64,000 bases of DNA from positions 24,405 to 88,404 of the forward strand of contig JASLMV010000012.1 of the NCBI GenBank assembly GCA_030746435.1, read 5' to 3'. The DNA comes from Gammaproteobacteria bacterium (GTDB lineage: Bacteria > Pseudomonadota > Gammaproteobacteria > Steroidobacterales > GCA-2729495). The position numbers were made by a program, and so were the translations under genes. Each line of letters starts with the position of its first letter. Within the stretch, counting starts at the first letter, position 1. The notes under the pieces are model-generated. The model was not told the DNA's origin. It ran no database searches and was given only the letters and a program-made list of their open reading frames with translations. Shown piece by piece: positions 1 to 9,100 of this stretch.

Positions 1-2
1 AG

Positions 3-440
3 GGCATAGACATAGGCTCCGGCAGCCGTGTAGCGGGAGTGTTTCACTGGGACAAACTGGACCGCCAGGTGCGTATAGAAGGAATAGCGGTCCGGTCACC
101 GGACGACGAAAGTGACGCGTACTTCGCAACCCGCGACAAGGAAAGCCAGATCGGCGCATGGACAAGCGTCCAGAGCCAGCCCCTGGGCTCCCGCCAGGAA
201 CTCAAGGACAAGCATGTCGCGACAGCCCGGAAGCTGGCCGATCTGCAGGATGAGTCCGGTAAAACAGAAATCCCAAGGCCGCCGTTCTGGGGTGGCTATC
301 GGATCTGGATCGACAAAGTAGAGTTCTGGTGCCGGGGTGAGGCGCGGCTGCATGATCGCGGCTGCTGGACGCGATCGCTGGAAGCCTCTGACAGGGGTTT
401 TAAGGTGGACGACTGGACCTGCACCCGTTTACAGCCCTGA
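3..440 (+). CDS. pdxH: Pyridoxamine 5'-phosphate oxidase, C-terminal part (5' end outside window)
   Basis: The frame is open from the first bases of the window, so the gene is truncated by the window edge and not by mutation. About 145 codons are visible. PdxH is a cytosolic FMN enzyme that oxidises pyridoxine or pyridoxamine 5'-phosphate to pyridoxal 5'-phosphate, the last step of PLP salvage and synthesis. The visible part shows the family hallmarks: the strand RQVRIEG, the SDAYF and SQIGAW segments that contact FMN phosphate, PRPPFWGGYRI near the C-terminus, and RLHDR followed by a short tail ending in TRLQP. The C-terminal region binds FMN and substrate. No stop or frameshift interrupts it. 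The next gene downstream is a putative small RNA, not a coding gene. Confidence 0.95.
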   Translation, partial: GIDIGSGSRVAGVFHWDKLDRQVRIEGIAVRSPDDESDAYFATRDKESQIGAWTSVQSQPLGSRQELKDKHVATARKLADLQDESGKTEIPRPPFWGGYRIWIDKVEFWCRGEARLHDRGCWTRSLEASDRGFKVDDWTCTRLQP

Positions 441-677
441 CGCCTGGGCGCCCTTGTGGGCCGCCAGGATTTGTCGAAAATATTTACAAAAAATTGCACT
501 TGTGGGCGTTAAACCCAGCCTATGCACCGCTTTTCCACACCCGGGTGGGATGGATACGGTACTCAGCATGGATCCTGGCCACATTTTCAGGCCCCCGATG
601 GAAACTTAACTGCATATCTGGCAATTGTTTGTAGTGGGTTCCGCAAGAGATTTAGGGGCTTTCAGTGCGTCGACTTT

Positions 678-731
678 GTTTACAGGTCGCTAAAATCAGC
701 TAGAAAATGCCTGAATCAGTGATTTGTAAAC
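678..731. promoter_or_regulatory. Candidate enhancer element: inverted GTTTAC ... GTAAAC
   Basis: GTTTAC at 678-683 and its reverse complement GTAAAC at 726-731 lie about 30-80 bp upstream of the sigma-54 promoter at 760-775. Sigma-54 promoters need an upstream activator, so an inverted motif in this interval is a candidate binding site. The match is only six bases per arm with a 42 bp spacer, so this is weak. Confidence 0.25.
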
Positions 732-759
732 GATTGATTTTCTGAATTTTAAGTAAGAT

Positions 760-775
760 TGGCACGGCTTTTGCT
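760..775 (+). promoter_or_regulatory. Sigma-54 (RpoN) promoter, consensus match
   Basis: The sequence reads TGGCACG, four bases, TTGCT. This is an exact match to the RpoN consensus, with the invariant GG (761-762) and GC (773-774) exactly ten bases apart. The expected transcription start is about 786. No coding gene begins before the terminator at 979-1005, so the transcript is most likely the small RNA described next. Confidence 0.85.
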
Positions 776-785
776 TGTTTTATTA

Positions 786-1005
786 CTGCGCACAAAAAAG
801 GTTTCTGTGACGCCGGGCTATTTCGACATCTGAATACAGACATCGAAGCCAGAAGATACGGATCAGAAGAAGAACAATAAACAATAATAAGAAGACCCGT
901 AAACAAAAATAATAATCCACCACAGCCCATAGCGCTGTAGCAGAAACCGAATTCGCGACAACAACAATAACCCGTACACCCCGCTTACCCAGCGGGGTTT
1001 TTTTT
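786..1005 (+). ncRNA. Putative CrcZ/CrcY-like Hfq-Crc decoy small RNA
   Basis: A ~220 nt transcript is bounded by a consensus sigma-54 promoter and a strong intrinsic terminator and holds no plausible reading frame. Its middle carries repeated A-rich catabolite-activity motifs of the form AAYAAYAA: 873-880, 880-890, 908-915 and 960-970. The 902-915 stretch is also A-rich. In Pseudomonas and Azotobacter, CrcZ/CrcY RNAs use RpoN-dependent promoters activated by CbrB and several such motifs to sequester Hfq with Crc, relieving catabolite repression. A 5' stem-loop is visible at 816-850 (GGCT/AGCC, TCGA/TCGA and TCTG/CAGA pairings) and a small hairpin CAGC/GCTG near 922-936. The assignment as a decoy RNA is inferred from motif content and promoter type. 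The neighbours (pdxH, btuD-like) do not include cbrAB. An alternative is an unrelated RpoN-controlled sRNA. Confidence 0.65.
979..1005 (+). terminator. Rho-independent terminator of the small RNA
   Basis: CCCCGC (979-984), a 7-nt loop, GCGGGG (992-997) and a run of eight T (998-1005) form a textbook intrinsic terminator. It separates the sRNA from the ABC transporter gene starting at 1089. Confidence 0.92.
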
Positions 1006-1088
1006 GCCTGTAGAAAAGCCCTTGCCCGGCAGCGCTGTAATGCCTCAAGCTTGGGGTTGTTTTATGCGATCAGGAGAGCATTCCCACC

Positions 1089-1862
1089 ATGGAAGCCAGG
1101 CTTCATTGCAATGGCCTGACTGTGTCGGTTGCAGGCCAGGAGCTTGTTAAAGACCTGCAGCTCGATATAGAGCCCGGGTCTTTCGTGTGTGTGCTCGGTA
1201 CAAACGGTGTAGGCAAAACCCTGACCCTCCATACCCTTGCAGGATTAAGGCCACCGGCTACCGGTGATGTGACGGTGTGCGGTGATTCACTCAGCACACT
1301 GGCCCGCAAAGATGCGGCCGTTCGGCTGGGTTTACTTTTACAAATCTATGAAGATGCATTTCCGCTGTCAGTAATGGATATGGTCCTGATGGGCCGCTAC
1401 CCACGCCTGAGCCTGTGGCGGTGGCCCGATGACCGGGACCTCGACGCAGCTCGCAAAGCACTGCAAAAGTTTGATCTCGCGGGCCTCGAAGACAGGGTTA
1501 TTACTACTTTATCCGGCGGTGAACGAGAACGCGTAGCGCTGGCAACTCTCCAGGTGCAGGATCCCGCGATCTGGCTCCTGGACGAACCCATGAATCATCT
1601 CGATCCGCATCACCAGCTCAGTGTGCTCGACATACTTAAGGAAACGGCTTGCAACGGTCGTGTCATTTTAACCACCCTGCACAACCCGGCCATGGCGGTA
1701 CGCTATGCCGACCATGCACTCCTGTTATACGGAGATGGTGAATGGGAGTACGGTACTGCCGCCGAACTCCTCGAACCTGCACGTCTGGAGAGGCTTTACC
1801 AGACACCGTTCGACTACTACCGCAATACACAGGGTGAACGTACGCTACTTATGCCCGCGTAG
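1089..1862 (+). CDS. ABC transporter ATP-binding protein, BtuD/FecE type (probable cobalamin uptake)
   Basis: A 257-residue ATPase subunit of an importer of the FecCD/BtuCD class. Walker A GTNGVGKT lies at residues 37-44, followed by a Q-loop region (LLLQIYED), the signature LSGGE, Walker B WLLDEP with a D-loop, and an H-loop histidine in TTLHN. It would power vitamin B12 or siderophore import across the inner membrane. The B12 assignment is inferred from neighbours: a PduO-type cobalamin adenosyltransferase directly downstream and a BtuF-like binding protein on the opposite strand. No permease gene (BtuC) is present in the window, so the partner must be encoded elsewhere. The start has an AGGAGA ribosome-binding site about 11 bases upstream. 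There is no B12 riboswitch in the 83 bp between the sRNA terminator and the start. Confidence 0.85.
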   Translation: MEARLHCNGLTVSVAGQELVKDLQLDIEPGSFVCVLGTNGVGKTLTLHTLAGLRPPATGDVTVCGDSLSTLARKDAAVRLGLLLQIYEDAFPLSVMDMVLMGRYPRLSLWRWPDDRDLDAARKALQKFDLAGLEDRVITTLSGGERERVALATLQVQDPAIWLLDEPMNHLDPHHQLSVLDILKETACNGRVILTTLHNPAMAVRYADHALLLYGDGEWEYGTAAELLEPARLERLYQTPFDYYRNTQGERTLLMPA

Positions 1863-1920
1863 TGCAAGCAGACAAAGCAGTTATACTGACAGCGGCTGAC
1901 GTTCGAAGGTCAAAAGTATT

Positions 1921-2490
1921 GTGGGTAACAGACTCAGCAAAATATATACGCGTACCGGAGACGATGGTTCCACGGGTCTCGGTGACGGCACTCGAGTAAG
2001 TAAAACCGGTGCGCGCGTGGAAGCCTACGGCTGTGTCGATGAACTCAACAGCACTCTGGGTCTTACTATTGCCGCAGGCCTGCCAGATGACTTGGCTGTG
2101 CTACTCACGGACATTCAACAACAGTTGTTTGACCTCGGTGGCGAACTTTGCATGCCTGGCGCCAGAACCATGTCAGCGGCCGATGTTGACCGTCTGGAAC
2201 AGGTGATGGACCAGTTCAATGAATCTCTGCCGCCGCTGAAGGATTTCATTTTGCCCGGTGGCAGCCCTGCTTCTGCGGCCTGCCATCTCGCCCGCACCGT
2301 CTGCAGACGCGCGGAACGGCGAGTGCTTGAATTGGCGCAGTCGGAGGATATTAACGATGAATCGCTGCGCTACCTGAATCGCTTGTCCGACCTGCTGTTT
2401 GTAGTTGCGCGCGTCCTTAACCGGCTGGACGACGGCGAAGAGGTTTTGTGGAAGGGCGGAAAACTGCAGCAGTCCACTTCCGGGAACTGA
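1921..2490 (+). CDS. Cob(I)alamin adenosyltransferase, PduO type
   Basis: A 189-residue protein that transfers the adenosyl group of ATP to cob(I)alamin, producing coenzyme B12. The N-terminal ATP-binding motif TRTGDDGSTGLGDG sits near residues 10-23. The conserved RRAERR helix and YLNRLSDLLFVVAR segment near residues 135-165 are typical of the trimeric PduO fold. The gene starts with GTG at 1921. AAGG lies upstream and no ATG is suitable. It follows the BtuD-like ATPase by 58 bp and is convergent with btuF, with only 3 bp between their stops. This places B12 uptake and activation together. Confidence 0.93.
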   Translation: MGNRLSKIYTRTGDDGSTGLGDGTRVSKTGARVEAYGCVDELNSTLGLTIAAGLPDDLAVLLTDIQQQLFDLGGELCMPGARTMSAADVDRLEQVMDQFNESLPPLKDFILPGGSPASAACHLARTVCRRAERRVLELAQSEDINDESLRYLNRLSDLLFVVARVLNRLDDGEEVLWKGGKLQQSTSGN

Positions 2491-2493
2491 GTA

Positions 2494-3366
2494 CTACCGT
2501 TTCCCGCGTGTTTCTTCAAGTGCGGCACAAATCTGCGCCACCCCTTCGATAATTCTGGGTCCCGGCCGGCTTATAAGGTCGGGATCGATACTGTAGAGAT
2601 TCTCCCGGGCAACCGCCTCTACGCTGTCCCAGTCCTGCCAGCCACGTTTCCAGCTTTCGTCCCCGGATACTGCTGACGCAATGATGGCTTCCGGGTTTTT
2701 TGCGATTACTGATTCAAGGGTTACGGAAGGCGCCAAGCCCGACATGCCGGCGAACACATTCTCGCCGCCGCACATATCAATTGCTGTACTGATCGTATGG
2801 CTGCCCGTAATCGTGAAATAAGGTTCCGCCGCAATCTGGTAGAAAACCCGCACCAGGCGAGCGTCCGCATACTTGCCACGCAGTTTTTCGAGCTGTGCAC
2901 GAAACTCGGCTGCACGCTGTGCGGCGATCTTGCCGGTACCCGTAAGTTCGCCAATCGTCTGCAGATCCGCCGCTATATCATCGAGCGCAGAGGCCTCCAG
3001 TTCGACGACGCGATAGCCCAGTTCCTGCAACCGCACGACGATCGCATCCGGGCTGCCCGACTGCCAGGCCAGCACCAGGTCAGGCTGCAAAATATTAACC
3101 GCCTCATAATCGATCCTGAAAGAATCGCCGATCCTGGGTACGTCGCGCGCTTCCACCGGATAGTCGCTGTAATCCACAACGCCTACCAGGCGATCGCCTG
3201 CGCCCGCTGCATAAACCAGTTCCGTGATGTGGGGAGCAAGCGAAATAACTCGCTCGGCAGGGCCCCCGGCTCTGCGCGGCAAACTGTCACCTGGCGGCTG
3301 ACAGCCGGCGATCAGAAAGAGTCCTGCAGCCAACAGGATTCTGACGGCGTCAGTTGATCCAGCCAT
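2494..3366 (-). CDS. btuF: Cobalamin-binding periplasmic protein (BtuF-like lipoprotein)
   Basis: A 290-residue class III substrate-binding protein. The N-terminus has a hydrophobic stretch ending in the lipobox LIAGC, so Cys22 is likely lipidated and the protein anchored on the periplasmic side. The body contains RVISLAPHITELVYAAGAG and the VVDYSDYP segment, both common to BtuF, then NILQPDLVLAW and a C-terminal RPGPRIIEG. It would deliver B12 to a BtuCD permease. Its start overlaps the 3' end of ampE by 17 bp, so it is probably translated as the last gene of an ampD-ampE-btuF unit. The pairing with the BtuD-like ATPase at 1089 is inferred from proximity. Confidence 0.85.
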   Translation of the reverse strand: MAGSTDAVRILLAAGLFLIAGCQPPGDSLPRRAGGPAERVISLAPHITELVYAAGAGDRLVGVVDYSDYPVEARDVPRIGDSFRIDYEAVNILQPDLVLAWQSGSPDAIVVRLQELGYRVVELEASALDDIAADLQTIGELTGTGKIAAQRAAEFRAQLEKLRGKYADARLVRVFYQIAAEPYFTITGSHTISTAIDMCGGENVFAGMSGLAPSVTLESVIAKNPEAIIASAVSGDESWKRGWQDWDSVEAVARENLYSIDPDLISRPGPRIIEGVAQICAALEETRGKR

Positions 3367-4243
3367 AGAGGGTCAGCACTGCGAGCGCCGGGCACCAAAT
3401 CGTCCACAGAGTGCGACGTACCAGCCTGAGGGCAACTTCCGCCCGGGCGGCAACACTATCTGTATCCGATTCGGGCGCGGCGCCCCGACCCACGAACCCC
3501 AGGCGCTGGTCGTCCGGACCCGGGAACAGTTCCGCTGTCGGCGCAGGCCGTTCCCTCCAGCCCGCAACCGCGCCATCGTAACTTCCCGCGAGCGTGTAAC
3601 CGACCATGAGCAGCCGGGCCGGAATCCAGGCGAGCACCCAATGCAAAAACAAACAACCCCTGACAAACTGGCACAGTTCTTCTTCAGCGCCACTCTCTGC
3701 CTGCTCAGCTATGTGATAAATAGCTCGCCGCCGCATCAGGTCCGCAACACGAAAAGCCCACGCAGCTGTCGGGCCGAGCAGCGCAAACCAGAAAACTACC
3801 GCAAATATCCGGTTGTTGGCCTGGGCGTATATTGCGGCTTCTATATCGGCAGCCGAACTTGAATCGGAGCCCGCCTCAAGTAATTCATTCGCCAGCTTGG
3901 CAATTTCTTCCTGATCGTCATTCGTAATCGCGGCACGATAATCATCTATCTCTTTACCGAGATCGCGCGGCCCCAGACAAAACAGCAATACGAACACGGC
4001 AAATACGAACAGTGGAACCTGCGCCAGTCGATCCTGCAGACTGAGCTCCAGCAGGCCGACGGGAATAACCAGTAGTGCCGCAGCACCCAGCGAAAGTACG
4101 ATGCCTGCCACAAGATTTTTCGTGCCCAGCCTGCGAAAAGCGACATCAAAAATCGGATCGAGCCAGTGAAACTCACGCAGGTGAAATAACTGCGTGAGCA
4201 ACCGCTCAACCGCCAACCCCAGCATCAGTGCCAGAAAATTCAT
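3350..4243 (-). CDS. ampE: AmpE-like inner-membrane protein
   Basis: A 297-residue integral membrane protein of the AmpE family, distantly related to the cobalamin biosynthesis protein CobD/CbiB. It has hydrophobic segments near residues 48-65, 78-92, 150-165 and at the C-terminus (CPALAVLTLYGW). The family motif LGPRDL follows the second membrane pair. In enterics and Pseudomonas, AmpE is co-transcribed with AmpD and is linked to beta-lactamase regulation, but its biochemical role is unclear. Here it lies 28 bp downstream of ampD, the usual arrangement. Confidence 0.88.
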   Translation of the reverse strand: MNFLALMLGLAVERLLTQLFHLREFHWLDPIFDVAFRRLGTKNLVAGIVLSLGAAALLVIPVGLLELSLQDRLAQVPLFVFAVFVLLFCLGPRDLGKEIDDYRAAITNDDQEEIAKLANELLEAGSDSSSAADIEAAIYAQANNRIFAVVFWFALLGPTAAWAFRVADLMRRRAIYHIAEQAESGAEEELCQFVRGCLFLHWVLAWIPARLLMVGYTLAGSYDGAVAGWRERPAPTAELFPGPDDQRLGFVGRGAAPESDTDSVAARAEVALRLVRRTLWTIWCPALAVLTLYGWIN

Positions 4244-4271
4244 TCGTCAGTAGCCAGTTGCAGGTAGCGCA

Positions 4272-4832
4272 TCAGGTTTCCACCGTCAGCAGTGATTCCA
4301 GCGCCCGCCAGTCAAATGCGGTGCCGGGATCCGTTTTTCGCCCCGGCGCGATATCGCTGTGTCCCACGATATCGGCAGTTGCCAGCGAAGCGACCGTCTG
4401 TCGCAGAGTCATTATTAATGTGGCAAGGCAATGATACTGCGCTTCCTCGTAAGGTGTTTCGTCTTCGCCTTCGAGTTCTATTCCTATGGAAAAATCGTTA
4501 CAGCCGGACTGACCCGCATAGCTCGATTCGCCAGCGTGCCAGGCCCGCCGGGTGACGGGAACATACTGCACCAACTCCCCGTCGCGGCGGACAAGAAAAT
4601 GTGCCGACACGCAAGAATCGGCTATTTCCTCAAAATAGCTGTGGGCCGAAACATCCAGACAGTTACAAAATAACTGGTCAATCCAGGGGCCGCCGTAATC
4701 CCCGGGCGGCAGGGAAATGCCGTGCACGACGATAAGGGTCGGCACACAATCAGGCGGGCGGTCATCGCAATTCGGCGACTGAACCTGGCGGGCTTCCGCA
4801 ATCAGGCCTGATTCAGTATCCAGCATGAACAT
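4272..4832 (-). CDS. ampD: 1,6-anhydro-N-acetylmuramyl-L-alanine amidase
   Basis: A 186-residue cytoplasmic zinc amidase of the amidase_2 fold that cleaves the stem peptide from anhydro-muropeptides during cell-wall recycling, which keeps AmpR-type beta-lactamase induction low. Visible ligand regions are the first histidine in LIVVHGISLPPG, the glutamate region SIGIELEG, and the C-terminal HSDIAPGRKTDPG with His, Lys and Asp. The frame stays open far upstream (to 5258), but that part runs through rsmE in antisense. The start at 4832 (MFML) or 4826 (MLDT) gives the normal family length. It is divergent from rsmE with about 110 bp between them. Confidence 0.93.
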   Translation of the reverse strand: MFMLDTESGLIAEARQVQSPNCDDRPPDCVPTLIVVHGISLPPGDYGGPWIDQLFCNCLDVSAHSYFEEIADSCVSAHFLVRRDGELVQYVPVTRRAWHAGESSYAGQSGCNDFSIGIELEGEDETPYEEAQYHCLATLIMTLRQTVASLATADIVGHSDIAPGRKTDPGTAFDWRALESLLTVET

Positions 4833-4943
4833 ACAAACAACCCTGCCCGTTTTGACCTGCTTTACTTTAGCATCGGAAGTGCGGTTATGCGGCAAATCAC
4901 CGGGCAGTTTGTTTGATTCTGCAGCTTGTAGCACGATAGCCGC

Positions 4944-5684
4944 ATGCGCAACGTACGAATCTACATCGATGCCGAACTCGATCAGGGCCAGGAGGTCGAA
5001 CTTGGCGGCAGCGCCGCCCGTCATATTGCCCAGGTGCTGCGCAAACGGGTGGGTGACCCGCTGGTCGTCTTCAACGGCCGGGGTGGTGAGTTTGCTGCGA
5101 ATATCATTGCGGTCAAAAAGAACAGCGTGCGGGTTCAGACAGGCAGCCGCAGTTCGCCATCGACCAATTCCGGTCTCGACCTGGCGTTGTGGCACGGACT
5201 TTGCCGGGGTAGCCGAATGGACAGCGTTGTGCAGAAGGCGACCGAGTTGGGGGTGCATCGAATCCAGCCGCTACTGTGCGAACGGGGCGTTGTGAAACTC
5301 GACGCCAAAAGGGAACGCAAACGCGTTGACCACTGGAACAGCATCGCGATCGGTGCCTGCGAGCAGTCCGGCCGCAATCTGCTTCCGGCAATTGCCAGGC
5401 CGCTGGTACTCGCCGATTGCCTCGAAGCGCTGGACCCGGATTGCATTGCGATAATGCTCGACCCCGTTGGCGGGGAAAACCTGGAGTCCGTTGTCACGCC
5501 CGGCAAAGCCATCGTTGTACTGACCGGCCCCGAAGGGGGTTTCACCGAGGCTGAAAGAACAGCCTGCATCGATGCGGGGTTCAGATCGGTCGCACTGGGG
5601 CCACGTATCATGCGGACAGAAACGGCGCCGATCGTGGCTTTGGGACTGGTGCAATTTCTTGCGGGCGACCTTGGGGGCCGCTGA
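4944..5684 (+). CDS. rsmE: 16S rRNA m3U1498 methyltransferase
   Basis: A 246-residue SPOUT-class methyltransferase that methylates N3 of U1498 in helix 44 of 16S rRNA. The N-terminal PUA-like domain contains HIAQVLRKRVGDPLVVFNG. The C-terminal knot carries the SAM-binding signatures LTGPEGGFTEAE and LGPRIMRTETA. The substitution of Met for the more usual Leu in the last motif is conservative. The start follows an intergenic promoter region shared with ampD. The stop lies 5 bp from the stop of the convergent chpC. Confidence 0.95.
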   Translation: MRNVRIYIDAELDQGQEVELGGSAARHIAQVLRKRVGDPLVVFNGRGGEFAANIIAVKKNSVRVQTGSRSSPSTNSGLDLALWHGLCRGSRMDSVVQKATELGVHRIQPLLCERGVVKLDAKRERKRVDHWNSIAIGACEQSGRNLLPAIARPLVLADCLEALDPDCIAIMLDPVGGENLESVVTPGKAIVVLTGPEGGFTEAERTACIDAGFRSVALGPRIMRTETAPIVALGLVQFLAGDLGGR

Positions 5685-5689
5685 CAGGG

Positions 5690-6160
5690 TCAGGCCAGAG
5701 TCGCGACTTCCCGCAACATCTGCTCGATCATCTCAAGATCCGGTATCAGCGCGTGCTCCTGAATCAGGCGAACCTGGCAAATGACGGGTGAATTGGGTGG
5801 CGGTTCGTAGTCGGAATCGGCTTCCACCACTTCCTTGTTGACCCTGACCATCTGTGGAAAACCTTCGGCTAGCAACCCGTAAGGTTCACTCACTTCGCTC
5901 ACGCCCAGCGGATGAAATACAACAATACGTGTGCGGCCGCCCGGCACCGGTGCTTCAATACCGCACATCCGCTCGAAGGATATTACGGGTATTACACGGT
6001 TGTTCCAGTTCGCAGTACCACGCAGCCAACTCGCATCATCGGTACTTTCTTCTGCCAGTGAATAGCGAACAATTTCCGCTACACATGACCGTGGCACAAT
6101 TAACTGCTCCGTTTCCAGTGGAACGATCAGGCTATAAAGTTCTTCTGAAATTACTGCCAT
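5690..6160 (-). CDS. chpC: CheW-like adaptor of the pilus chemosensory system (ChpC)
   Basis: A 156-residue single-domain CheW-type protein. The region WLRGTANWNNRVIPVISFERM matches the central strand pair of CheW domains, and the C-terminal part ends in EMIEQMLREVATLA. It lies directly downstream of the ChpA-type kinase on the same strand, 26 bp after its stop, the relative position of ChpC in Pseudomonas. It probably couples a receptor to the ChpA kinase. Gene chpB (methylesterase), which lies between chpA and chpC in Pseudomonas, is absent. Sequence similarity to PilI is low. Confidence 0.78.
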   Translation of the reverse strand: MAVISEELYSLIVPLETEQLIVPRSCVAEIVRYSLAEESTDDASWLRGTANWNNRVIPVISFERMCGIEAPVPGGRTRIVVFHPLGVSEVSEPYGLLAEGFPQMVRVNKEVVEADSDYEPPPNSPVICQVRLIQEHALIPDLEMIEQMLREVATLA

Positions 6161-6186
6161 TTAATTTTCAGGTTCCGCACATTTGT

Positions 6187-9100
6187 TCAGGACACAGTAT
6201 CGTGTTCCCGACTTTCCCATTCAGTAAACCTGTCACCCAGGAGGTTTTGCATAGCCTCCAGCATTTCATGTTCCTGGTAAGGTTTACCCAGATAATCATT
6301 TACACCAAGTTCGATAGCGCGGGCGCGATGCTTCTCCCCTGCACGCGAAGTTACCATGATGATCGGCAGGTCCGCCGTTGCAGGGTTATTGCGTACGTGG
6401 CCCGCAAATTCGTAGCCATCCATCCGCGGCATTTCGACATCGAGGAAAATGATCTCGGGTATATGATCCTGCAACACCTCCAGCGCTTCCAGGCCGTCTT
6501 TCGCGGTAATGACACGCATGCCGTTTCGTTCCAGCAAGCGCTGGGTCACCCGGCGCATGGTTATCGAATCATCAACCACAAGCGCCAGTGCAGGCAGATC
6601 TTCTTCGACCTTGGCCGGCTTCTCTGGCGCGACTTCCACAACCGCGGAGCGCACGAGTGCGCCGGCATCAAGTATCACCACGATTCGTCCGTCACCGAGG
6701 ATGGTCGCTCCGGCGAGGCCCCGGATTGTCGAGAGTTGCGAGCCGATGGGCTTAACGACAATTTCCCTGCTGTCTGCAGCCTCATCGCTTATCAGGGCCG
6801 TTGAATTCTCGCCCGCATCGACAAGAATAAGTGACACCTGGTCATCGTCCGGGTCCAGTCGCGCTGTGCTGAGCCCGAGGTAAAGACCCATATGCTGCAT
6901 CCGGTAGGTCCGGTCCCCGTATACGACAGTCGGATTCGGCTCCGCCATGCGCTCTTCAAATTCCTTGCGGGCGATCCGGACGACACCCTCGACCGTGGGC
7001 AGCGGTAACGCAAAAGTTTCGCCGCCCGCCTTGACGATGAACGCCTGGGTGATCGCCAGGGTATAAGGCAGTCGCACGGTAAAGATGCAACCCTTGCCTG
7101 CCTCCGACCGCATCGCCAGCGTGCCACCGAGCTTGGCGATTTCACTGACGACCACGTCCATGCCAATGCCGCGCCCCGCGGACTGGGTCAGTTTATCGGC
7201 CGTTGTCAGTCCCGTATGGAGAATCAGTTGCATGACCTCTTCATCGGTCAGCTTCTGGTCCGGTTTGACCAGGCCCTCCTCCTCGGCCTTGGCACGGACG
7301 TCATCCAGATTGACGCCAGCGCCATCATCGGAAATCTGGATGATTACCTGCGAGCCTTCACGCCCGAACCGGATGGTTATGACCGCGTCCTTGGGTTTGC
7401 CCGCTTTCTTGCGAACTTTGGGCGCCTCTATACCGTGAATAATTGCGTTACGGAGCATGTGCTCGAATGGCGGCAGCATCTTCTCCATAACCTGGCGATC
7501 GAGTTCGCCAGCACTGCCTTCGACCTTCAACTCGACCTGCTTACCGCTCTCGACGGCCTGCTGCCGCACGAGTCGTGACAGCCGCGGTACATGCTGGTCG
7601 AACGGCACCATGCGGGTCCGCATCAGGCTGTCCTGCATTTCAGAGGTCGTGCGCGCCTGTTGTGACAGAATCGATTCGGTATCGGACGCTATATTTTGCA
7701 GCAGATCCTTGATGCTGCTGACATCACTCGCCGTCTCCGCGAGCGCACGAGACAATTGTTGAATGGTTGAATAGCGGTCGAGCTCCAGCGGATCGAAGTC
7801 CTCATCGTCGGGGTTTATATCGCCCTGGTGCCGGAACAGAATCTGGGCCTCGGTTTCAGAATCCAGGTTACGCAGTTGCTGTTGCAGGCGACGCACCGTC
7901 GTGCCGAGCTCATCGAGGTTGAACTGAATTGAGCTAAGTTGCTGATTGAGCCGCGAATGAAAAATACTGATCTCACCCGCGTTATTCAGAAGTTCCTCGA
8001 GCATCCCTGAATCAACACGGGCCATCTCACGCCGTGGTGCAATTTCAGGCGTCTGTTCCGCCGGCGGCACCGCCAGATCGTCAGGCAGCGGCTTAGCCTC
8101 TTTCGGCTCGGCATCGCTGGTCAACTCGCGTGCAAGCTCGCTTAAGCCCTCCGGTTCCGGCACGCTCAACGCACGAGTATCTTCAATAGAATCCGCGTCG
8201 ATTTCGTCTTCGGCAAGCGGTTCGTCCGGCTCGGGAATAGCCGGCATCATCATGGTCGCTTCGACCACGCTCATCAGACGCCCGACAAGTCCATCACCAG
8301 GCGGTTCGACCGAACCGCTCGGAACCTGTTCGCGCATCCTGTGTAATTCATCAATACTGGCCTGCAGCAGGCTGTAAGCGGATTCATCCAGTCCCTTGCC
8401 ACCCTGGTTGATGCGGATCAACAGGCTCTCCAGTTCGTGGCTGAAGTCGCCCATAACGACAATACCCGCCATCCGTGCACCACCCTTCAGTGTGTGCAAG
8501 TGACGCTGGAGTTCTGCAAGAGGTGCCGGATCTTTGCTGTTTACTGCCAGACCTGCAATTGCGACATCGGCCGCTTCCAGGATCTCACCCGCTTCTTCGA
8601 TGAAGATTGCGGCGATCTCCGCATCGAATTCCGGAGTCTGCTCCACGGTTTCTTCAGTTTCGTCCGTTGTCGCAGCAGTTTCTTCAGCTTGCTCATCTAA
8701 AGATCCGACTTCCAGGGTCTTATCGAGATCAACGCCCGGGTCCGGAGCTTCGAGGGTCGGCGCATCGACCTGGTCTTCTACCGGCTCTCCCTCGCTCGCA
8801 ATACGCTTCGCCGCCGCGACCAGGCCGGACTGCACCTGCCCGGTATCCGGGACTTCGCTTCCAGGATCTGCCAGATGTGCGATGATTGCCTCGGCCGTAT
8901 CGGCTGCGGCCTCGCACAGGGAATGATTAGCTGCACTGAGCCCGATTCCCTGCCGGTATAAAAGTTCTACCAATTGGTATAGCGGATCAGTTATAACGGC
9001 AGCGGCTTCTGCATCCGCCATCGTGACACTGCCCTGCAAAGTGTGGCACGCGCGATGCATGGCCTCCGTAACCATAAACGGTTCATCACCCGGCCTGCAC

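Noticed and set aside
786..1090. Cobalamin riboswitch upstream of the BtuD-like gene
   Set aside because: The RNA-sized region and terminator before a B12 gene invite this. The B12-box consensus and the expected conserved core are not found, and AGGAGA at 1073 is simply the ribosome site. The A-rich motifs and RpoN promoter fit a decoy sRNA better.
4833..5258. N-terminal extension of ampD
   Set aside because: The open frame continues 142 codons upstream but runs antisense through rsmE, and the normal AmpD length begins at 4832.
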